Shown in pieces: positions 19,271-33,845 of a stretch of 64,000 bases of DNA; within the stretch, counting starts at the first letter, position 1; each line of letters starts with the position of its first letter. The position numbers were made by a program, and so were the translations under genes. The stretch is from Neptuniibacter sp. CAU 1671. GTDB taxonomy: Bacteria; Pseudomonadota; Gammaproteobacteria; Pseudomonadales; Balneatricaceae. A model generated the notes under the pieces. The model saw only the letters and a program-made list of their open reading frames with translations. It did no database searches and was not told the DNA's origin. The stretch lies in contig NZ_JARHUE010000002.1 in assembly GCF_029222905.1 (NCBI RefSeq), positions 186,001-250,000 of the forward strand, written 5' to 3'.

Positions 19271-19731
19271 TGAACCCGAAACGCAAACGCCGCCTTTTGA
19301 TTGTTCTTTTTCTGGTGTTTGGTGTCTGTGTCGCAGTTGGACTGACACTGTATGCCCTGAGCCAGAATATTAACCTGTTTTACTCACCCAGTCAGATCGC
19401 TAAAGGTGAAGCGCCGAAAGAAACCCGCATCCGTGCCGGTGGCATGGTGGTGGATGGCAGTGTGAAACGCGATACCCAAAGTCTGGATGTCACCTTTGCC
19501 ATCACTGATTACGAACACACGACGCTGGTGAAATACAGTGGCATATTGCCGGACCTGTTCCGGGAAGGTCAGGGCATTGTGGCGCAGGGTGAACTGGATG
19601 CAAACAATGTGCTGCAGGCATCAGAAGTGCTGGCAAAACATGATGAAAACTACATGCCGCCTGAAGTGGCCGAGGCGTTGAAAGCGACCGGGAATATGCC
19701 AAAACCTGAGGCCGAGGTGTTTAACAAATGA
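19270..19731 (+). CDS. ccmE: Heme chaperone CcmE
   Basis: CcmE carries heme covalently in the periplasm from CcmC to CcmF. It has a basic N-terminus, one membrane anchor (residues about 9-30) and a beta-barrel domain. The heme-binding histidine is H124 in [12 protein letters not shown], with Y128 as the probable axial ligand. 153 residues. It overlaps ccmF by four bases, so translation is probably coupled along the operon. Confidence 0.96.
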   Translation: MNPKRKRRLLIVLFLVFGVCVAVGLTLYALSQNINLFYSPSQIAKGEAPKETRIRAGGMVVDGSVKRDTQSLDVTFAITDYEHTTLVKYSGILPDLFREGQGIVAQGELDANNVLQASEVLAKHDENYMPPEVAEALKATGNMPKPEAEVFNK

Positions 19732-21680
19732 TTCCTGAGCTGGGCCAATACGCCCTGATCCTCGCGCTGTGTTGTGCTGGTTTGCTGGCGGTCGTACCCA
19801 TGTCGGGTGCGTTCACCGGTAACCGTCTCTGGATGAGTTATGCCCGACCGCTGGCGGTGGGCATGTTTGTCTTTCTGCTGATCAGCTTTGTCTGTCTGGG
19901 TTATGCCTTTGTCACTGATGACTTCTCAGTGGTTTATGTGGCGAGTAACTCCAACACCAAACTGCCTATCTACTACAAGCTGAGTGCCATCTGGGGTGGC
20001 CATGAAGGTTCACTGCTGTTGTGGGTTGTGATTCTGGGGGCATGGACTGTGGCGGTGGCGCTGAAAAGTGACAATCTGCCACTGGATATTGTGGCCCGGG
20101 TGCTGGCGGTCATGGGTATTATCAGCGTCGGTTTTATTCTCTTTACGTTGATGACATCCAGTCCCTTCGACCGGCATCTGCCAGCTTTCCCTGATGAAGG
20201 TGGCGATCTTAACCCGCTGCTGCAGGATTTTGGTCTGATTATTCATCCGCCGATGCTCTACATGGGCTATGTCGGGTTCTCTGTGGCCTTTGCCTTTGCC
20301 ATTGCGGCACTGCTGAGTGGTCGCTTGGATGCGGCCTGGGCGCGCTGGTCCCGGCCATGGACCAATGTGGCCTGGGCGTTTCTGACGCTGGGCATCGCCC
20401 TGGGTAGCTGGTGGGCTTACTACGAGCTCGGCTGGGGTGGCTGGTGGTTCTGGGATCCGGTAGAAAACGCCTCCTTTATGCCATGGCTGGTGGGTACCGC
20501 ACTGGTGCACAGTCTGGCGGTAACCGAAAAGCGCGGGGTGTTCAAAAGCTGGACTGTGCTGCTGGCGATCTTCGCTTTTTCGCTGAGTCTGCTGGGTACC
20601 TTCCTGGTACGTTCCGGGGTGCTGACCTCGGTACATGCCTTTGCTACCGATCCGGAGCGTGGTTTCTTTATTCTGGCACTGCTGGCGATCACGATCGGCG
20701 GTTCTTTGTTGCTTTACGCAATTAAGGCTGCGCATGTTAAAAGCGAATCCAGTTTTGAGCTGTTGTCCCGCGAAACCTTCCTGCTGGGCAACAATATTTT
20801 GCTGGTTGTAGTGGCCATGATGGTGTTGCTGGGTACCCTCTATCCACTGCTGGTGGATGCGTTAAACCTGGGCAAAATCTCGGTGGGGCCTCCGTACTTT
20901 AATGCGCTGTTTATCCCGCTGATGTCGGTGATGGTTGTGCTGATGGGTTTTGGTCTGGTTGCCCGCTGGCGTCATACCCGGGGCCAACTGCTCAAGCCTC
21001 TCTGGATTCCCGCCGTACTGAGTATAGTTCTGGCGGCAGCCTTCCCTTATCTCTATGGCGGCAGTCTGGAGTTGGGCGTTGTGCTGGGTATGCTGCTGGT
21101 GTTCTGGATTGTGTTCAGCTGCCTGAGGGATGTACTGAACAAAATTGCCAATAAGCGTTCGTTCTGGCAGGGGCTGAAAGGGCTGTCGCGCAGCTATTAC
21201 GCCATGCAACTGTCGCATATCGGTGTTGCGGTGACCATTGTGGGCATGACGCTGGTGTCGGTCTACAACGAAGAGCGGGACCTGCGCATGGCGCCGGGTG
21301 ACCGACTCGATTTCAAACAATATCAGTTTGTATTTGAAGGTGCCCGTCATAAGGAAGGGCCTAACTATGTTTCTGATCAGGGTGTGATCCGGGTACTTAA
21401 AAACGGTGAAGCCTACGGCATGCTGTATCCGGAAAAACGTCTTTATACCGCCCGCGGTAATGTGATGACCGAAGCCGCACTGGATCCGGGCTTATTCCGC
21501 GATCTGTATGTGGCCATGGGTGAGTCTCTGGGTGAGGGCGCCTGGGCAGTACGTGTTCAGCATAAACCCTTTGTGCGTTGGTTGTGGTTGGGCGGTCTGC
21601 TGATGACAGCTGGTGGTTTACTGGCTGCATCGGATCCACGTTACCGTAAACAGGCGAAACGTCGCCTGTCAGCGGCCTGA
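19728..21680 (+). CDS. ccmF: Cytochrome c heme lyase subunit CcmF
   Basis: CcmF with CcmH transfers heme from CcmE to apocytochrome c. The 650 residues form about 14 to 15 membrane segments. The tryptophan-rich heme-handling motif [18 protein letters not shown] is present, and conserved histidines occur in [10 protein letters not shown] and [11 protein letters not shown]. The C-terminal periplasmic loop before the last membrane helix (about residues 515-620) is typical of CcmF. Family length and motifs are intact. Confidence 0.97.
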   Translation: MIPELGQYALILALCCAGLLAVVPMSGAFTGNRLWMSYARPLAVGMFVFLLISFVCLGYAFVTDDFSVVYVASNSNTKLPIYYKLSAIWGGHEGSLLLWVVILGAWTVAVALKSDNLPLDIVARVLAVMGIISVGFILFTLMTSSPFDRHLPAFPDEGGDLNPLLQDFGLIIHPPMLYMGYVGFSVAFAFAIAALLSGRLDAAWARWSRPWTNVAWAFLTLGIALGSWWAYYELGWGGWWFWDPVENASFMPWLVGTALVHSLAVTEKRGVFKSWTVLLAIFAFSLSLLGTFLVRSGVLTSVHAFATDPERGFFILALLAITIGGSLLLYAIKAAHVKSESSFELLSRETFLLGNNILLVVVAMMVLLGTLYPLLVDALNLGKISVGPPYFNALFIPLMSVMVVLMGFGLVARWRHTRGQLLKPLWIPAVLSIVLAAAFPYLYGGSLELGVVLGMLLVFWIVFSCLRDVLNKIANKRSFWQGLKGLSRSYYAMQLSHIGVAVTIVGMTLVSVYNEERDLRMAPGDRLDFKQYQFVFEGARHKEGPNYVSDQGVIRVLKNGEAYGMLYPEKRLYTARGNVMTEAALDPGLFRDLYVAMGESLGEGAWAVRVQHKPFVRWLWLGGLLMTAGGLLAASDPRYRKQAKRRLSAA

Positions 21681-21704
21681 TTTGGCGGCTTTACAGGAGT
21701 TTTT

Positions 21705-22247
21705 ATGCGTCGTTTGATTTTGTTTGTCCCGCTGCTGGTGTTCTTTGTGATGGGGATATTCCTCTGGCGGGGCTTGCAGCTGGATCCGTCAAAACTGCCA
21801 TCCGCGCTGCTGGATAAGCCGGTGCCGGCGTTCAGTCTGCCTTCTTTGCAGCAGCCAGAAAGGATGCTGAGCGAGCTGGACCTGAAAGGTCAGCCCGCGC
21901 TGCTGAATGTCTGGGCAACCTGGTGTCCCTCCTGCAAACAGGAACATCCGCATCTCAACCGTATCAAGGATGAGGGTTACCGCATCATTGGTCTGAATTA
22001 CAAAGATGAGCGGGTGAAGGCGTTGGCCTGGCTGGACCGTTACCTGAACCCCTATGCTGAAGTCATCTTCGACGAAAAAGGCACCCTGGGTCTGGACCTT
22101 GGTGTGTATGGCGCACCTGAAACCTATGTTGTCGATGCTAACGGCACCATTCGCTATAAACACGTGGGTGTGGTGGATGAGCGGGTATGGCAGCAGATCA
22201 AACCAATGCTGGATCAAATGGCCAGTGGTGAGCAGGTGACGCAATAA
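21705..22247 (+). CDS. ccmG: Periplasmic thiol-disulfide reductase CcmG (DsbE)
   Basis: CcmG is a membrane-anchored thioredoxin-fold protein that reduces cysteines of apocytochrome c or CcmH before heme attachment. It has an N-terminal anchor (about residues 4-22), the active site WCPSC (C74 and C77) and the cis-proline loop YGAPETYVV. 180 residues, as usual. It starts 24 bases after ccmF with AGGAG upstream and shares one base with the ccmH start (TAATG). Confidence 0.96.
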   Translation: MRRLILFVPLLVFFVMGIFLWRGLQLDPSKLPSALLDKPVPAFSLPSLQQPERMLSELDLKGQPALLNVWATWCPSCKQEHPHLNRIKDEGYRIIGLNYKDERVKALAWLDRYLNPYAEVIFDEKGTLGLDLGVYGAPETYVVDANGTIRYKHVGVVDERVWQQIKPMLDQMASGEQVTQ

Positions 22248-22714
22248 TGAAAAAGCTGCTGATCCTTCTGTGTTTGTTGCCGGTGTTGTCGCAGGCCGCT
22301 ATTGATACCTATGAGTTCAAGGACGATGCGACCCGCGAGCGTTTCCATACGCTGGTATTTGAGCTGCGTTGTCCTAAGTGTCAGAACCAGAATCTGGCTG
22401 ACTCTAATTCACCTATCGCGTCGGATCTGCGACGTGAGATTCACCGCATGCTGGAAGAGGGCAATAACGACGCTGAGATCATCGATTTCATGGTCGCTCG
22501 TTATGGTGATTTTGTGCTGTATCGCCCGCCCGTGAACCACCTGACCTATGTCCTCTGGTATGGCCCGTTCGGCCTGTTGCTGGTGGGGATTGTGGTGTTA
22601 CTGCTGTTGCCAAAACTGTTGCGTAAGAGATCTCAGGATAAAGATGAGTCACACCTGAGCAGTAACGAGGCAGATCGACTGAATAAGCTTCTTGAGCAGG
22701 AAAAAGATCAATGA
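22247..22714 (+). CDS. ccmH: Cytochrome c maturation protein CcmH
   Basis: CcmH is the thiol reductase subunit of the heme lyase. A signal peptide ends near residue 17 (LPVLSQA), and the redox motif LRCPKCQNQ places cysteines at 42 and 45. One membrane segment (FGLLLVGIVVLLLLPKLL) follows, then a charged cytoplasmic tail. At 155 residues this is the short, single-domain form; the TPR domain fused to CcmH in E. coli is encoded separately by the next gene, ccmI. Confidence 0.95.
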   Translation: MKKLLILLCLLPVLSQAAIDTYEFKDDATRERFHTLVFELRCPKCQNQNLADSNSPIASDLRREIHRMLEEGNNDAEIIDFMVARYGDFVLYRPPVNHLTYVLWYGPFGLLLVGIVVLLLLPKLLRKRSQDKDESHLSSNEADRLNKLLEQEKDQ

Positions 22715-23943
22715 CGCAATTATGGTTTGCCATGGCGGTGCTGACAGTCATCGCAATGGGGTTTGTGTTTGTGCCGGCCTGGCGTAACCGTGAGACGCTG
22801 GAAACAGCTGAAGATCGCCGGCATCAGAATGTAGATATTTTCCGTGAGCGGTTATCTGAGCTGGAGCAGGAGCGTGATAACGGCAATCTGGATGAAAGCG
22901 ACTTTGAAAGCCTGAAAACTGAGCTTGAACGTAACCTGCTGATCGATGCCGAGGAACCTGAACAGGCCGCAGCTCCGGTGAAACTGAATACCCAGACACG
23001 TGTCACCATTGCCTTGCTGGCGCTGTTGATTCCGGCCATCAGTATTGGTCTGTATTCCAAACTGGGACGCTCCGCGGATCTGGAACTGGCGATGAATGAT
23101 CCTTTTCAGGGACGTCAGCCCACGATGGAAGAAGCGGTATCTGAGCTTGAACGCCAGCTGGGTCGCAATCCGGAGAATGCTGAGGGCTGGTTCCTGCTGG
23201 CAACCAGCTATCTGAACATGGCGCGTTACGATGAATCGGTTACTGTGCTGGAAAAAGTACTCAAATTGCTACCACCGGATGCGCCTCAGTATCCGGGGGT
23301 GATCGCGCAGTATGCGCAGGCGATTTATTTTGCCAACGGCAGCCAGATGGATGAGGCGGTGATGACTCAGGTCGAGAAGGCGCTGTCACTGGACCCCTAT
23401 GAGATTACAGCGCTGGGACTGCTGGGGATCAGTGCGTTTGAGCAGGGTGAATATGAAACCGCGATTACCCACTGGCGCAAAGCTCTGACCAATGCTGAGG
23501 GGGCATCTGAACAGTCGCTGTTGTCAGGGATTCGCAGTGCCCGTGATCGACTGGTTGAACTGGGTAAACCAGTGCCTGATTTGCCAGAGCTGGTTGAAGC
23601 TTCGATTCCGGTGCAGGTGACACTGTCTGAAGCGCTTAAGGCGTCGGTTTCACCTGAGCAGACAGTGTTTGTGTTTGCCCGTCCGGTGGGTGGCCGGATG
23701 CCACTGGCGGCAGTCAAGTTAACGGTGGCTGACCTACCGGTGGCGCTGGTGCTGGATGATACGCTGGCGATGAATCCGCAGATGACGCTCTCTTCAGTGA
23801 CCGAGGTTGAAGTTTCGGCGCGAATTTCGGTAGCTGGACAGCCTCAGGCGCAGCCGGGCGATATGTTTGGTGTTATTTCGCCAGTGGCCGTGCATGGCCT
23901 GACGAAACCGCTGGATTTGGTGATCGATCAGGTTGTGGAATAA
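22711..23943 (+). CDS. ccmI: Cytochrome c maturation TPR protein CcmI
   Basis: CcmI holds apocytochrome c for the heme lyase. The N-terminus has two membrane segments (residues about 3-20 and 97-115) separated by a charged coiled-coil-like loop. The periplasmic part contains TPR repeats (about residues 145-290; NPENAEGWFLLATSYLNMAR) and a C-terminal beta-rich domain. 410 residues. It overlaps ccmH by four bases and is the last gene of the operon; zipA begins 108 bases later. Confidence 0.92.
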   Translation: MTQLWFAMAVLTVIAMGFVFVPAWRNRETLETAEDRRHQNVDIFRERLSELEQERDNGNLDESDFESLKTELERNLLIDAEEPEQAAAPVKLNTQTRVTIALLALLIPAISIGLYSKLGRSADLELAMNDPFQGRQPTMEEAVSELERQLGRNPENAEGWFLLATSYLNMARYDESVTVLEKVLKLLPPDAPQYPGVIAQYAQAIYFANGSQMDEAVMTQVEKALSLDPYEITALGLLGISAFEQGEYETAITHWRKALTNAEGASEQSLLSGIRSARDRLVELGKPVPDLPELVEASIPVQVTLSEALKASVSPEQTVFVFARPVGGRMPLAAVKLTVADLPVALVLDDTLAMNPQMTLSSVTEVEVSARISVAGQPQAQPGDMFGVISPVAVHGLTKPLDLVIDQVVE

Positions 23944-24051
23944 AGCTACCTCGTTTTATAGTAAAGCAATGGTTTTTCGGCACAGGACAGTGCCCCGGCA
24001 GTGCGGCTTCGGTCAACTGTCATTGTCAAAGCTCTCGATTGCAGGTTGTTT

Positions 24052-28558
<4,507 letters not shown>

Positions 28559-28560
28559 TC

Positions 28561-28776
28561 ATGATTGTTCCCTGGCAGGCAGTTCAGCCTGAAACGCTTG
28601 ATAACCTGATCGAAGAATACGTGACCCGTGATGGCACCGATTACGGTGAGCAGGAGACCTCCCTGTCTCGTCGCGTCGAGCAGATAAGGACTAAACTGCA
28701 GTCAGGCGAGGCAGTACTTTTATTCAGCGAAAGTACAGGCCTGTGCAATATAGTGGCGAAAGACAGTTTAAGTTGA
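28561..28776 (+). CDS. YheU-family (UPF0270) small protein
   Basis: This 71-residue protein resembles E. coli YheU: MIVPWQAVQPETLDNLIEEY and REGTDYGE-like VTRDGTDYGEQE are characteristic, followed by GEAVLLFSESTGLCNI. The role of the family is unknown. No signal peptide or membrane segment is present, so it is cytoplasmic. It begins two bases after the preceding lipoprotein gene and ends ten bases before the next one, so the three genes after ligA probably share a transcript. Confidence 0.88.
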   Translation: MIVPWQAVQPETLDNLIEEYVTRDGTDYGEQETSLSRRVEQIRTKLQSGEAVLLFSESTGLCNIVAKDSLS

Positions 28777-28786
28777 GGACGCCCGT

Positions 28787-29452
28787 ATGGACCAGTTAGA
28801 ACAGATTACAGGCCTGATTGCCCTGAGCATGGGACTGGGCTGGGCCAGCGGTATTAATCTCTACGCAACGGTGCTGATGCTCGGCGTGCTGAGCAATATG
28901 GGGCATATTACGTTGCCTGAAGAACTCCAGATTGTGGGTGACCCGCTGGTATTGATGGCGGCGGGTTTCATGTACTTTGTGGAGTTTTTTGCCGATAAAG
29001 TACCGGGTGTCGATACGGGTTGGGATGGATTACATACCTTTATCCGGATTCCGGCGGGTGCGGCACTGGCGGCTGGCGCTGTCGGTGACCTGAGTCCGGC
29101 GGTCGGACTGGCTGCCGCGCTGGTGGGTGGTTCACTGGCGGCGGGGTCACATGCCGCCAAAGCGGGCAGCCGGGTGCTTATCAATACATCACCTGAGCCG
29201 GTCAGCAACTGGGCGGCGTCAATCAGTGAAGACCTATTGGTCATTGGCGGATTATGGGCGGCACTCAATCACCCCGTCTGGTTCCTGGTGGCGCTGGTGC
29301 TGTTTGTCTTGCTGCTTATTTGGCTGTTGCCCAAGTTATGGCGGGGCATCAAACGGGTCTTTCAGTTTATTGCGGGCTTGTTCGGAGGAGGGCAGCCACC
29401 TGTGGAAACGCCATCAAGTACTCCTTCCGGTCGATCATTACCGCCGCGCTAG
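28787..29452 (+). CDS. DUF4126 family membrane protein
   Basis: The protein of 221 residues is hydrophobic with four to five membrane segments and the family pattern GLGWASGINLYATVLMLGVL and VDTGWDGLHTFIRIPAGA. The glycine/alanine-rich stretch AVGLAAALVGGSLAAGSHAA is also typical. The C-terminal tail is Pro/Ser-rich. Function is unknown. It ends the ligA-led run; a convergent CBS-domain gene lies only six bases beyond its stop. Confidence 0.85.
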   Translation: MDQLEQITGLIALSMGLGWASGINLYATVLMLGVLSNMGHITLPEELQIVGDPLVLMAAGFMYFVEFFADKVPGVDTGWDGLHTFIRIPAGAALAAGAVGDLSPAVGLAAALVGGSLAAGSHAAKAGSRVLINTSPEPVSNWAASISEDLLVIGGLWAALNHPVWFLVALVLFVLLLIWLLPKLWRGIKRVFQFIAGLFGGGQPPVETPSSTPSGRSLPPR

Positions 29453-29458
29453 TTCTGG

Positions 29459-30097
29459 TTAAACCCAGCGCTCCAGATGGGGCCCGCTTACCAGTAGTCT
29501 GAGCAGGTCATAACGGCAGATAATGCCAACAACGTTGTCGTCTTTATCGACCACAGGCATGGCGTTGATGTTGTGTTCGAGGAAACTGCTGGCGACTTCT
29601 CTGACCAGTGTTTCAGGTGTCGCCGCGACAAGCTTGCCAGAATAGAGGCTCTCGATACTGTCCACGGATGAAATACCCGCTTCCAGAATGTCGTGATTGG
29701 ACACAAGACCCAGTGGTTTGCCGCCTTCGGTTACCAGCAAGTGGTTAATCTCGTTATCCTGCATTCGTTGCCAGGCGGATTGAACCAGCGTGTAGGGTGG
29801 AACGGTGACGACTGGGGACACCATAATATGGGCCGCAGTGAGTTTACGGCGATCTTCCAGAGAACCTGCCGATTTTGCGGCGGTGTTCATATAGGCCTGA
29901 GAGACAGGGTGCCGGCCCGGTTGGCCAGAAGGTTTACCCTGAATGATAATCCGGTCTTGTTCCGCTAGGTGGGATTCTTTCTGGGTGCTGGTCTGGGTGC
30001 CTTTGGTCTGCGTGGTAGCATCAACCCCGCTGGGAGGAAAAATTGTTTCCTTCGGCGTTTGAATGCGATAACCGTGATCGTAAATATAAAGTGCCAC
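29459..30097 (-). CDS. CBS domain-pair protein
   Basis: The C-terminal half contains two CBS domains: the first begins near TAAHIMVSPVVTVPPYTLVQ, the second near GKLVAATPETLVREVASSF. CBS pairs bind adenosine-containing ligands and usually regulate a partner. The N-terminal 75 residues are low-complexity, after a conserved-looking ALYIYDHGYRIQTP. I chose the GTG at 30097 because GGAAGGA lies six bases upstream; a GTG at 30130 has no ribosome site. 212 residues. It is monocistronic between convergent DUF4126 and upstream mnmC, with 147 bases before it. Confidence 0.8.
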   Translation of the reverse strand: MALYIYDHGYRIQTPKETIFPPSGVDATTQTKGTQTSTQKESHLAEQDRIIIQGKPSGQPGRHPVSQAYMNTAAKSAGSLEDRRKLTAAHIMVSPVVTVPPYTLVQSAWQRMQDNEINHLLVTEGGKPLGLVSNHDILEAGISSVDSIESLYSGKLVAATPETLVREVASSFLEHNINAMPVVDKDDNVVGIICRYDLLRLLVSGPHLERWV

Positions 30098-30244
30098 GCA
30101 GAGTCCTTCCAGATACCAGACAACGCCCACAGCGCGTAGACGTAAGAATGTATCACATATCAGTAATATCGTCAGTTAGCGCAAGTTCTTTATTTGCCAT
30201 GCTTTTTTCATGGTTATTGGTTGTCGCGCTTAAGACATAGACCA

Positions 30245-32191
30245 TTAAATTTGTTTTCTGATCAGATTTTTGATTAAAAACCGGCTTGGGTTCAACGCAT
30301 CATGAATCGGCTTACGCATGGGCAATGGCTCTGCGCAGATTAGCGCAGCCAGATATTCGCCACATAGAGGGGTCGTGACCAGGCCTTTTGAGCCGTGGCC
30401 GCAGTTCACATATAAACCAGGCAGGTGCGACGCTGAAACATTACTGAACTTCCATTTGCGATCTTTGCGCAGAGGGGCAAACCGCTCGAGGGTGGTCTCT
30501 GGGTCCGGTGCGGGTCCTACAATGGGTAGATAGTCCGGTGTGCTACAGCGGAATGAGACTCTACCGGTAAGTAGGTGCTTACTTTTTTCAAAATCTGCGG
30601 CAAGATCAGGCAGTACTTTTGCGAGGTTGTGCAGATTGGTGTCATGGCCGCTGTCAGTGATCTCGAGAGACGTGCTTTTCAGCTCGAAGGTAGCGCCGAA
30701 ACAGTAGTGGTCCCTGAAGGGCGGTGAAATATAACCGTCACCGCAGATAACCTGATTCAGTTTTTGATTGGTAACGGACGCAGGAATGATGGATACCTGA
30801 CCCCGAATCGGTTTAAGAGGCAGGTGCTGTGTCTGCACAAACTGGCTGGTGGCTTCAGCCTGACACAGAATGACGGTACTGGTGTGGTAGGTCTTCTGTG
30901 CTGCCGTTTGTACAATCCACATACCGTCCTGATAGGTTAACTCGGTTAACTGGCTGTCAGGGACATAGTCGATGCAGGGGTGGTTTAGCAGTGCACGACA
31001 GAAATCGGCAGGTGAGACCCAGCCCGCCAGTTTCATGATCAAACCGTCATGGGTCACAGTTTGCTGGGTGAGTTTGGAGAGAGTATCCTTGCTGCCATCC
31101 TCGACAATCTCCTGCGGATAAGCCGCTTCATTGATCAGGGCCTGTTGACGGGTACGTTCGGCATCGTCCGTTGCAATCTGCACCACTTCGCATTCTGACC
31201 AGAACGTTTGCTCAGGATCTAACTGACGCAGTAAATTAAGGCTGAAGTGGCTGGCGCAGAGGTGAAGTTCACTTTGCAGAGTGGGTTTCACTGAGAGTTT
31301 GGTGTACAGAGCCCCCTGAGGGTTGCCGGAGCCACCCTGCGCTGGCTTGTCTGCCGCATCTAAAACAGTAACTTTAATACCCCGCTGAGCCAGCGCCCAA
31401 GCTGTAGTGCATCCAGCAAGGCCGGCACCGGAAATGACTACCTGTTCCGGACGTGCCTGAGAGGGTAAATCAAACCAGGGTGTTACCGTGGGTTCTGGAA
31501 TATTGTCCTGCAGATAACGGCCCACTAACCGCTCCCGTTTCTGACCAAAACCTTTGCGCTTTTCAACTTCAAATCCCACTGCCTGCAGTCCGCGCCTGAC
31601 AGCACCAGCAGCCGTAAATGTCGCAAATGTAGTGCCTTTATGGCTCAGTCGTGCCATCTGTTGAAACAGAGCATCTGACCACATCTCAGGATTCTTAGAG
31701 GGCGCGAACCCATCAAGATACCAGGCATCAACCATCGCGGAGAGTTGACTGAAGCCTGAGGCCGCATCGCCGATAATAAGTGTGAGTTTGATACGACCTT
31801 CCAAAAAAGCGAGAGTGTAAACACCCGGAGTGCTCGGTGGATATTGCTGGATAAGCTGATCAGAGAGCGATTTGAATTCAGGCCAGCAAGTATGAGATTT
31901 GGCTAAGTCGGTTAAGGCTAAAGGGTATTTTTCAACACTGATAAAATGAAGACATTGAGCCTCCTTGCTTTGCCCAATGAATGACTGAGCTGTACAGAGA
32001 AAGTTTAAACCGGTACCAAAACCTGTTTCAGCAATCGTGAAAACTGTTTGAACATTGCCAGCGAGTTTCTCGTTAAGTAAGTTGCCTTGCCAAAAGACAT
32101 ACAATGACTCTTCTTTGCCATGCAGAGGGTTAAAGTAAATATCATCAAATGCTTCAGAGTGAGGGGAGTGGTCGCGCCAGGTAACGCGCAT
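30245..32191 (-). CDS. mnmC: tRNA 5-methylaminomethyl-2-thiouridine modification enzyme MnmC
   Basis: MnmC finishes the mnm5s2U34 modification of tRNA. The N-terminal domain is an SAM methyltransferase (FDDIYFN, AETGFGTGLNFL, WYLDGFAPSKNPEMW). The C-terminal domain is an FAD oxidase with VVISGAGLAGCTTAWALA and GGSGNPQGALYTKLS. The ATG at 32191 gives the usual start MRVTWRDHSPHSEAFDD and 648 residues; a TTG at 32284 would add 31 unmatched residues. It reads away from the polysaccharide locus and marks its left border. Confidence 0.93.
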   Translation of the reverse strand: MRVTWRDHSPHSEAFDDIYFNPLHGKEESLYVFWQGNLLNEKLAGNVQTVFTIAETGFGTGLNFLCTAQSFIGQSKEAQCLHFISVEKYPLALTDLAKSHTCWPEFKSLSDQLIQQYPPSTPGVYTLAFLEGRIKLTLIIGDAASGFSQLSAMVDAWYLDGFAPSKNPEMWSDALFQQMARLSHKGTTFATFTAAGAVRRGLQAVGFEVEKRKGFGQKRERLVGRYLQDNIPEPTVTPWFDLPSQARPEQVVISGAGLAGCTTAWALAQRGIKVTVLDAADKPAQGGSGNPQGALYTKLSVKPTLQSELHLCASHFSLNLLRQLDPEQTFWSECEVVQIATDDAERTRQQALINEAAYPQEIVEDGSKDTLSKLTQQTVTHDGLIMKLAGWVSPADFCRALLNHPCIDYVPDSQLTELTYQDGMWIVQTAAQKTYHTSTVILCQAEATSQFVQTQHLPLKPIRGQVSIIPASVTNQKLNQVICGDGYISPPFRDHYCFGATFELKSTSLEITDSGHDTNLHNLAKVLPDLAADFEKSKHLLTGRVSFRCSTPDYLPIVGPAPDPETTLERFAPLRKDRKWKFSNVSASHLPGLYVNCGHGSKGLVTTPLCGEYLAALICAEPLPMRKPIHDALNPSRFLIKNLIRKQI

Positions 32192-32302
32192 TGTTGAGGT
32201 GTTATATGAATGCAAAGTTTGATCCTGCTCTGAACGGTAATCGCTATGATCCGTTAATCTTATGATGGCAGTGAAACTCTGCAAGTCATAATTCCCATAA
32301 GC

Positions 32303-32340
32303 AGTGGTATAGTGGTATCGGTGGATGCGCAGGTGGATGC
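32303..32340 (+). repeat. Two tandem short repeats upstream of manC
   Basis: AGTGGTAT occurs twice in direct tandem (32303-32318), followed at once by GGTGGATGC twice with a three-base spacer (32320-32328 and 32332-32340). The block lies in the divergent region before the polysaccharide locus. It could be an operator or a divergent ops/JUMPstart-like element: GGTGGATGCTT matches the ops core GGCGGTAGYNT at 8 of 11 positions. No function can be proved from sequence. Confidence 0.5.
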
Positions 32341-32413
32341 TTAAGGGTCAGGCTTTATATATGCTTGAAATGATAATGCGTGTTTGCATGGATAATAAGG
32401 AAATGAAAGCTCG

Positions 32414-33820
32414 ATGATCGTGCCCGTTGTTATGGCCGGAGGTAGTGGAACCCGCCTCTGGCCTCTGTCCCGTAAACTCTACCCCAAACAGTTTTTAAGC
32501 CTATTGGGCGAAAAAACTATGCTTGAACTAACGCTTGAAAGAGTACGTTCAATCACTCAGCTACCTCCCATACTGATCTGCAACGAAGAGCATCGTTTTT
32601 TGGCAGCAGAACAGGTTCGGCGAGTCGGGGTAGACGATGCATCAATCATTCTTGAACCTTGCGGCAGGAACACTGCCCCGGCAATTGCGTTGGCGGCCTT
32701 GAGAGCGGTGAGTAACGGGGAAGACCCATTGTTACTGGTGGTAGCTGCTGATCATTTTATTGAAAAACCAGAAGCATTTGTTCAGGCAGTCGGTACTGCA
32801 ATAAATGCGGCTAAAAAAGGTGACTTGGTGACCTTTGGTGTAGTTCCATCAAAGCCTGAGACGGGTTATGGATACATCCAGAAAAGTCATCAAACCGGCC
32901 AGGGCATTTGGAAAATAGCAAGGTTTTGTGAAAAGCCTGATATTAAAGATGCAAGGGAGTATGTCGCTTCAGGTGAATACTTCTGGAACAGTGGCATTTT
33001 TTTCTTTCGTGCAAGCGCTTATCTTGAAGCACTTAAAACATATGCGCCTGATATATTGGAATATTGTCAGGCTGCTTTCGCGCTTGCGACTAACGACCTT
33101 GATTTTATTCGTATTGATAAAGATGCATTCGCAAACTGCCCTGAAAATTCTATCGACTATGCAGTGATGGAACATACTGAGCGTGGCGCAATGGTGCCAT
33201 TGGATGCCGGATGGACAGATATAGGTTCCTGGGCCTCTCTCTGGGAAGTAATGGCCCAGGACAACAAGGGTAATGGCAGTCAGGGCGATGTGTTTCTATT
33301 GGATACAGTAAACTCACTCGTATATGCAAATAATCGGCTGGTTGTAGCCTTAGGCGTAGAAAACCTTATTCTGGTTGAAACCAAAGATGCGGTTTTGGTA
33401 GCTGATAAAGCCAAAGTGCAAGATGTGAAAGAAGCGGTCCGGTTATTAGATGATGAGGGCAGGCAGGAGCACATATTACACAGAGAGGTGTATCGGCCAT
33501 GGGGTAAATATGACGCAATCGATGAAGGGAATCGATATCAGGTAAAACGTATCACTGTCCAGCCAGGTGCCGCACTCTCACTTCAGTTACATCACCATCG
33601 TGCAGAACACTGGATTGTTGTCAGCGGGACGGCAGAGGTCAGATTAGGTGATCAAATCACGTTTCTGACAGAAAATGAGTCGACTTATATTCCTGTTGGA
33701 CAAATTCACTCACTCAAGAACCCAGGTAAAGTTCCTTTAGAATTGATAGAGGTTCAGTCGGGAACGTATTTGGGTGAAGATGATATTGTTCGGTTTGATG
33801 ATCAGTATGGGCGTCTTTAA
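32414..33820 (+). CDS. manC: Mannose-1-phosphate guanylyltransferase / mannose-6-phosphate isomerase
   Basis: This bifunctional type II enzyme makes GDP-mannose. The N-terminal domain has the nucleotidyltransferase motif GGSGTRLWPLSRKLYPKQF, and the C-terminal cupin domain has the isomerase metal-binding region HHHRAEHWIVVSGTAEV. 468 residues, normal length. It is the first gene of the polysaccharide locus and supplies the substrate for the Gmd enzyme that follows. A phosphomannomutase gene is not in the window. A four-codon frame (MKAR) at 32403-32417 overlaps its start codon. Confidence 0.94.
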   Translation: MIVPVVMAGGSGTRLWPLSRKLYPKQFLSLLGEKTMLELTLERVRSITQLPPILICNEEHRFLAAEQVRRVGVDDASIILEPCGRNTAPAIALAALRAVSNGEDPLLLVVAADHFIEKPEAFVQAVGTAINAAKKGDLVTFGVVPSKPETGYGYIQKSHQTGQGIWKIARFCEKPDIKDAREYVASGEYFWNSGIFFFRASAYLEALKTYAPDILEYCQAAFALATNDLDFIRIDKDAFANCPENSIDYAVMEHTERGAMVPLDAGWTDIGSWASLWEVMAQDNKGNGSQGDVFLLDTVNSLVYANNRLVVALGVENLILVETKDAVLVADKAKVQDVKEAVRLLDDEGRQEHILHREVYRPWGKYDAIDEGNRYQVKRITVQPGAALSLQLHHHRAEHWIVVSGTAEVRLGDQITFLTENESTYIPVGQIHSLKNPGKVPLELIEVQSGTYLGEDDIVRFDDQYGRL

Positions 33821-33845
33821 AAATGTTAAAATATGAGGAATTAGT

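Noticed and set aside
24001-24051. Longer zipA starting at GTG 24001
   Set aside because: The membrane anchor MDIGLREWLIIGG begins at ATG 24052, as in other ZipA proteins; the extra residues have no family counterpart.
30185-30225. CCATG/CATGG inverted repeat around a T run between mnmC and the CBS gene
   Set aside because: The T run is in the loop, not after the stem, so it does not have terminator form.
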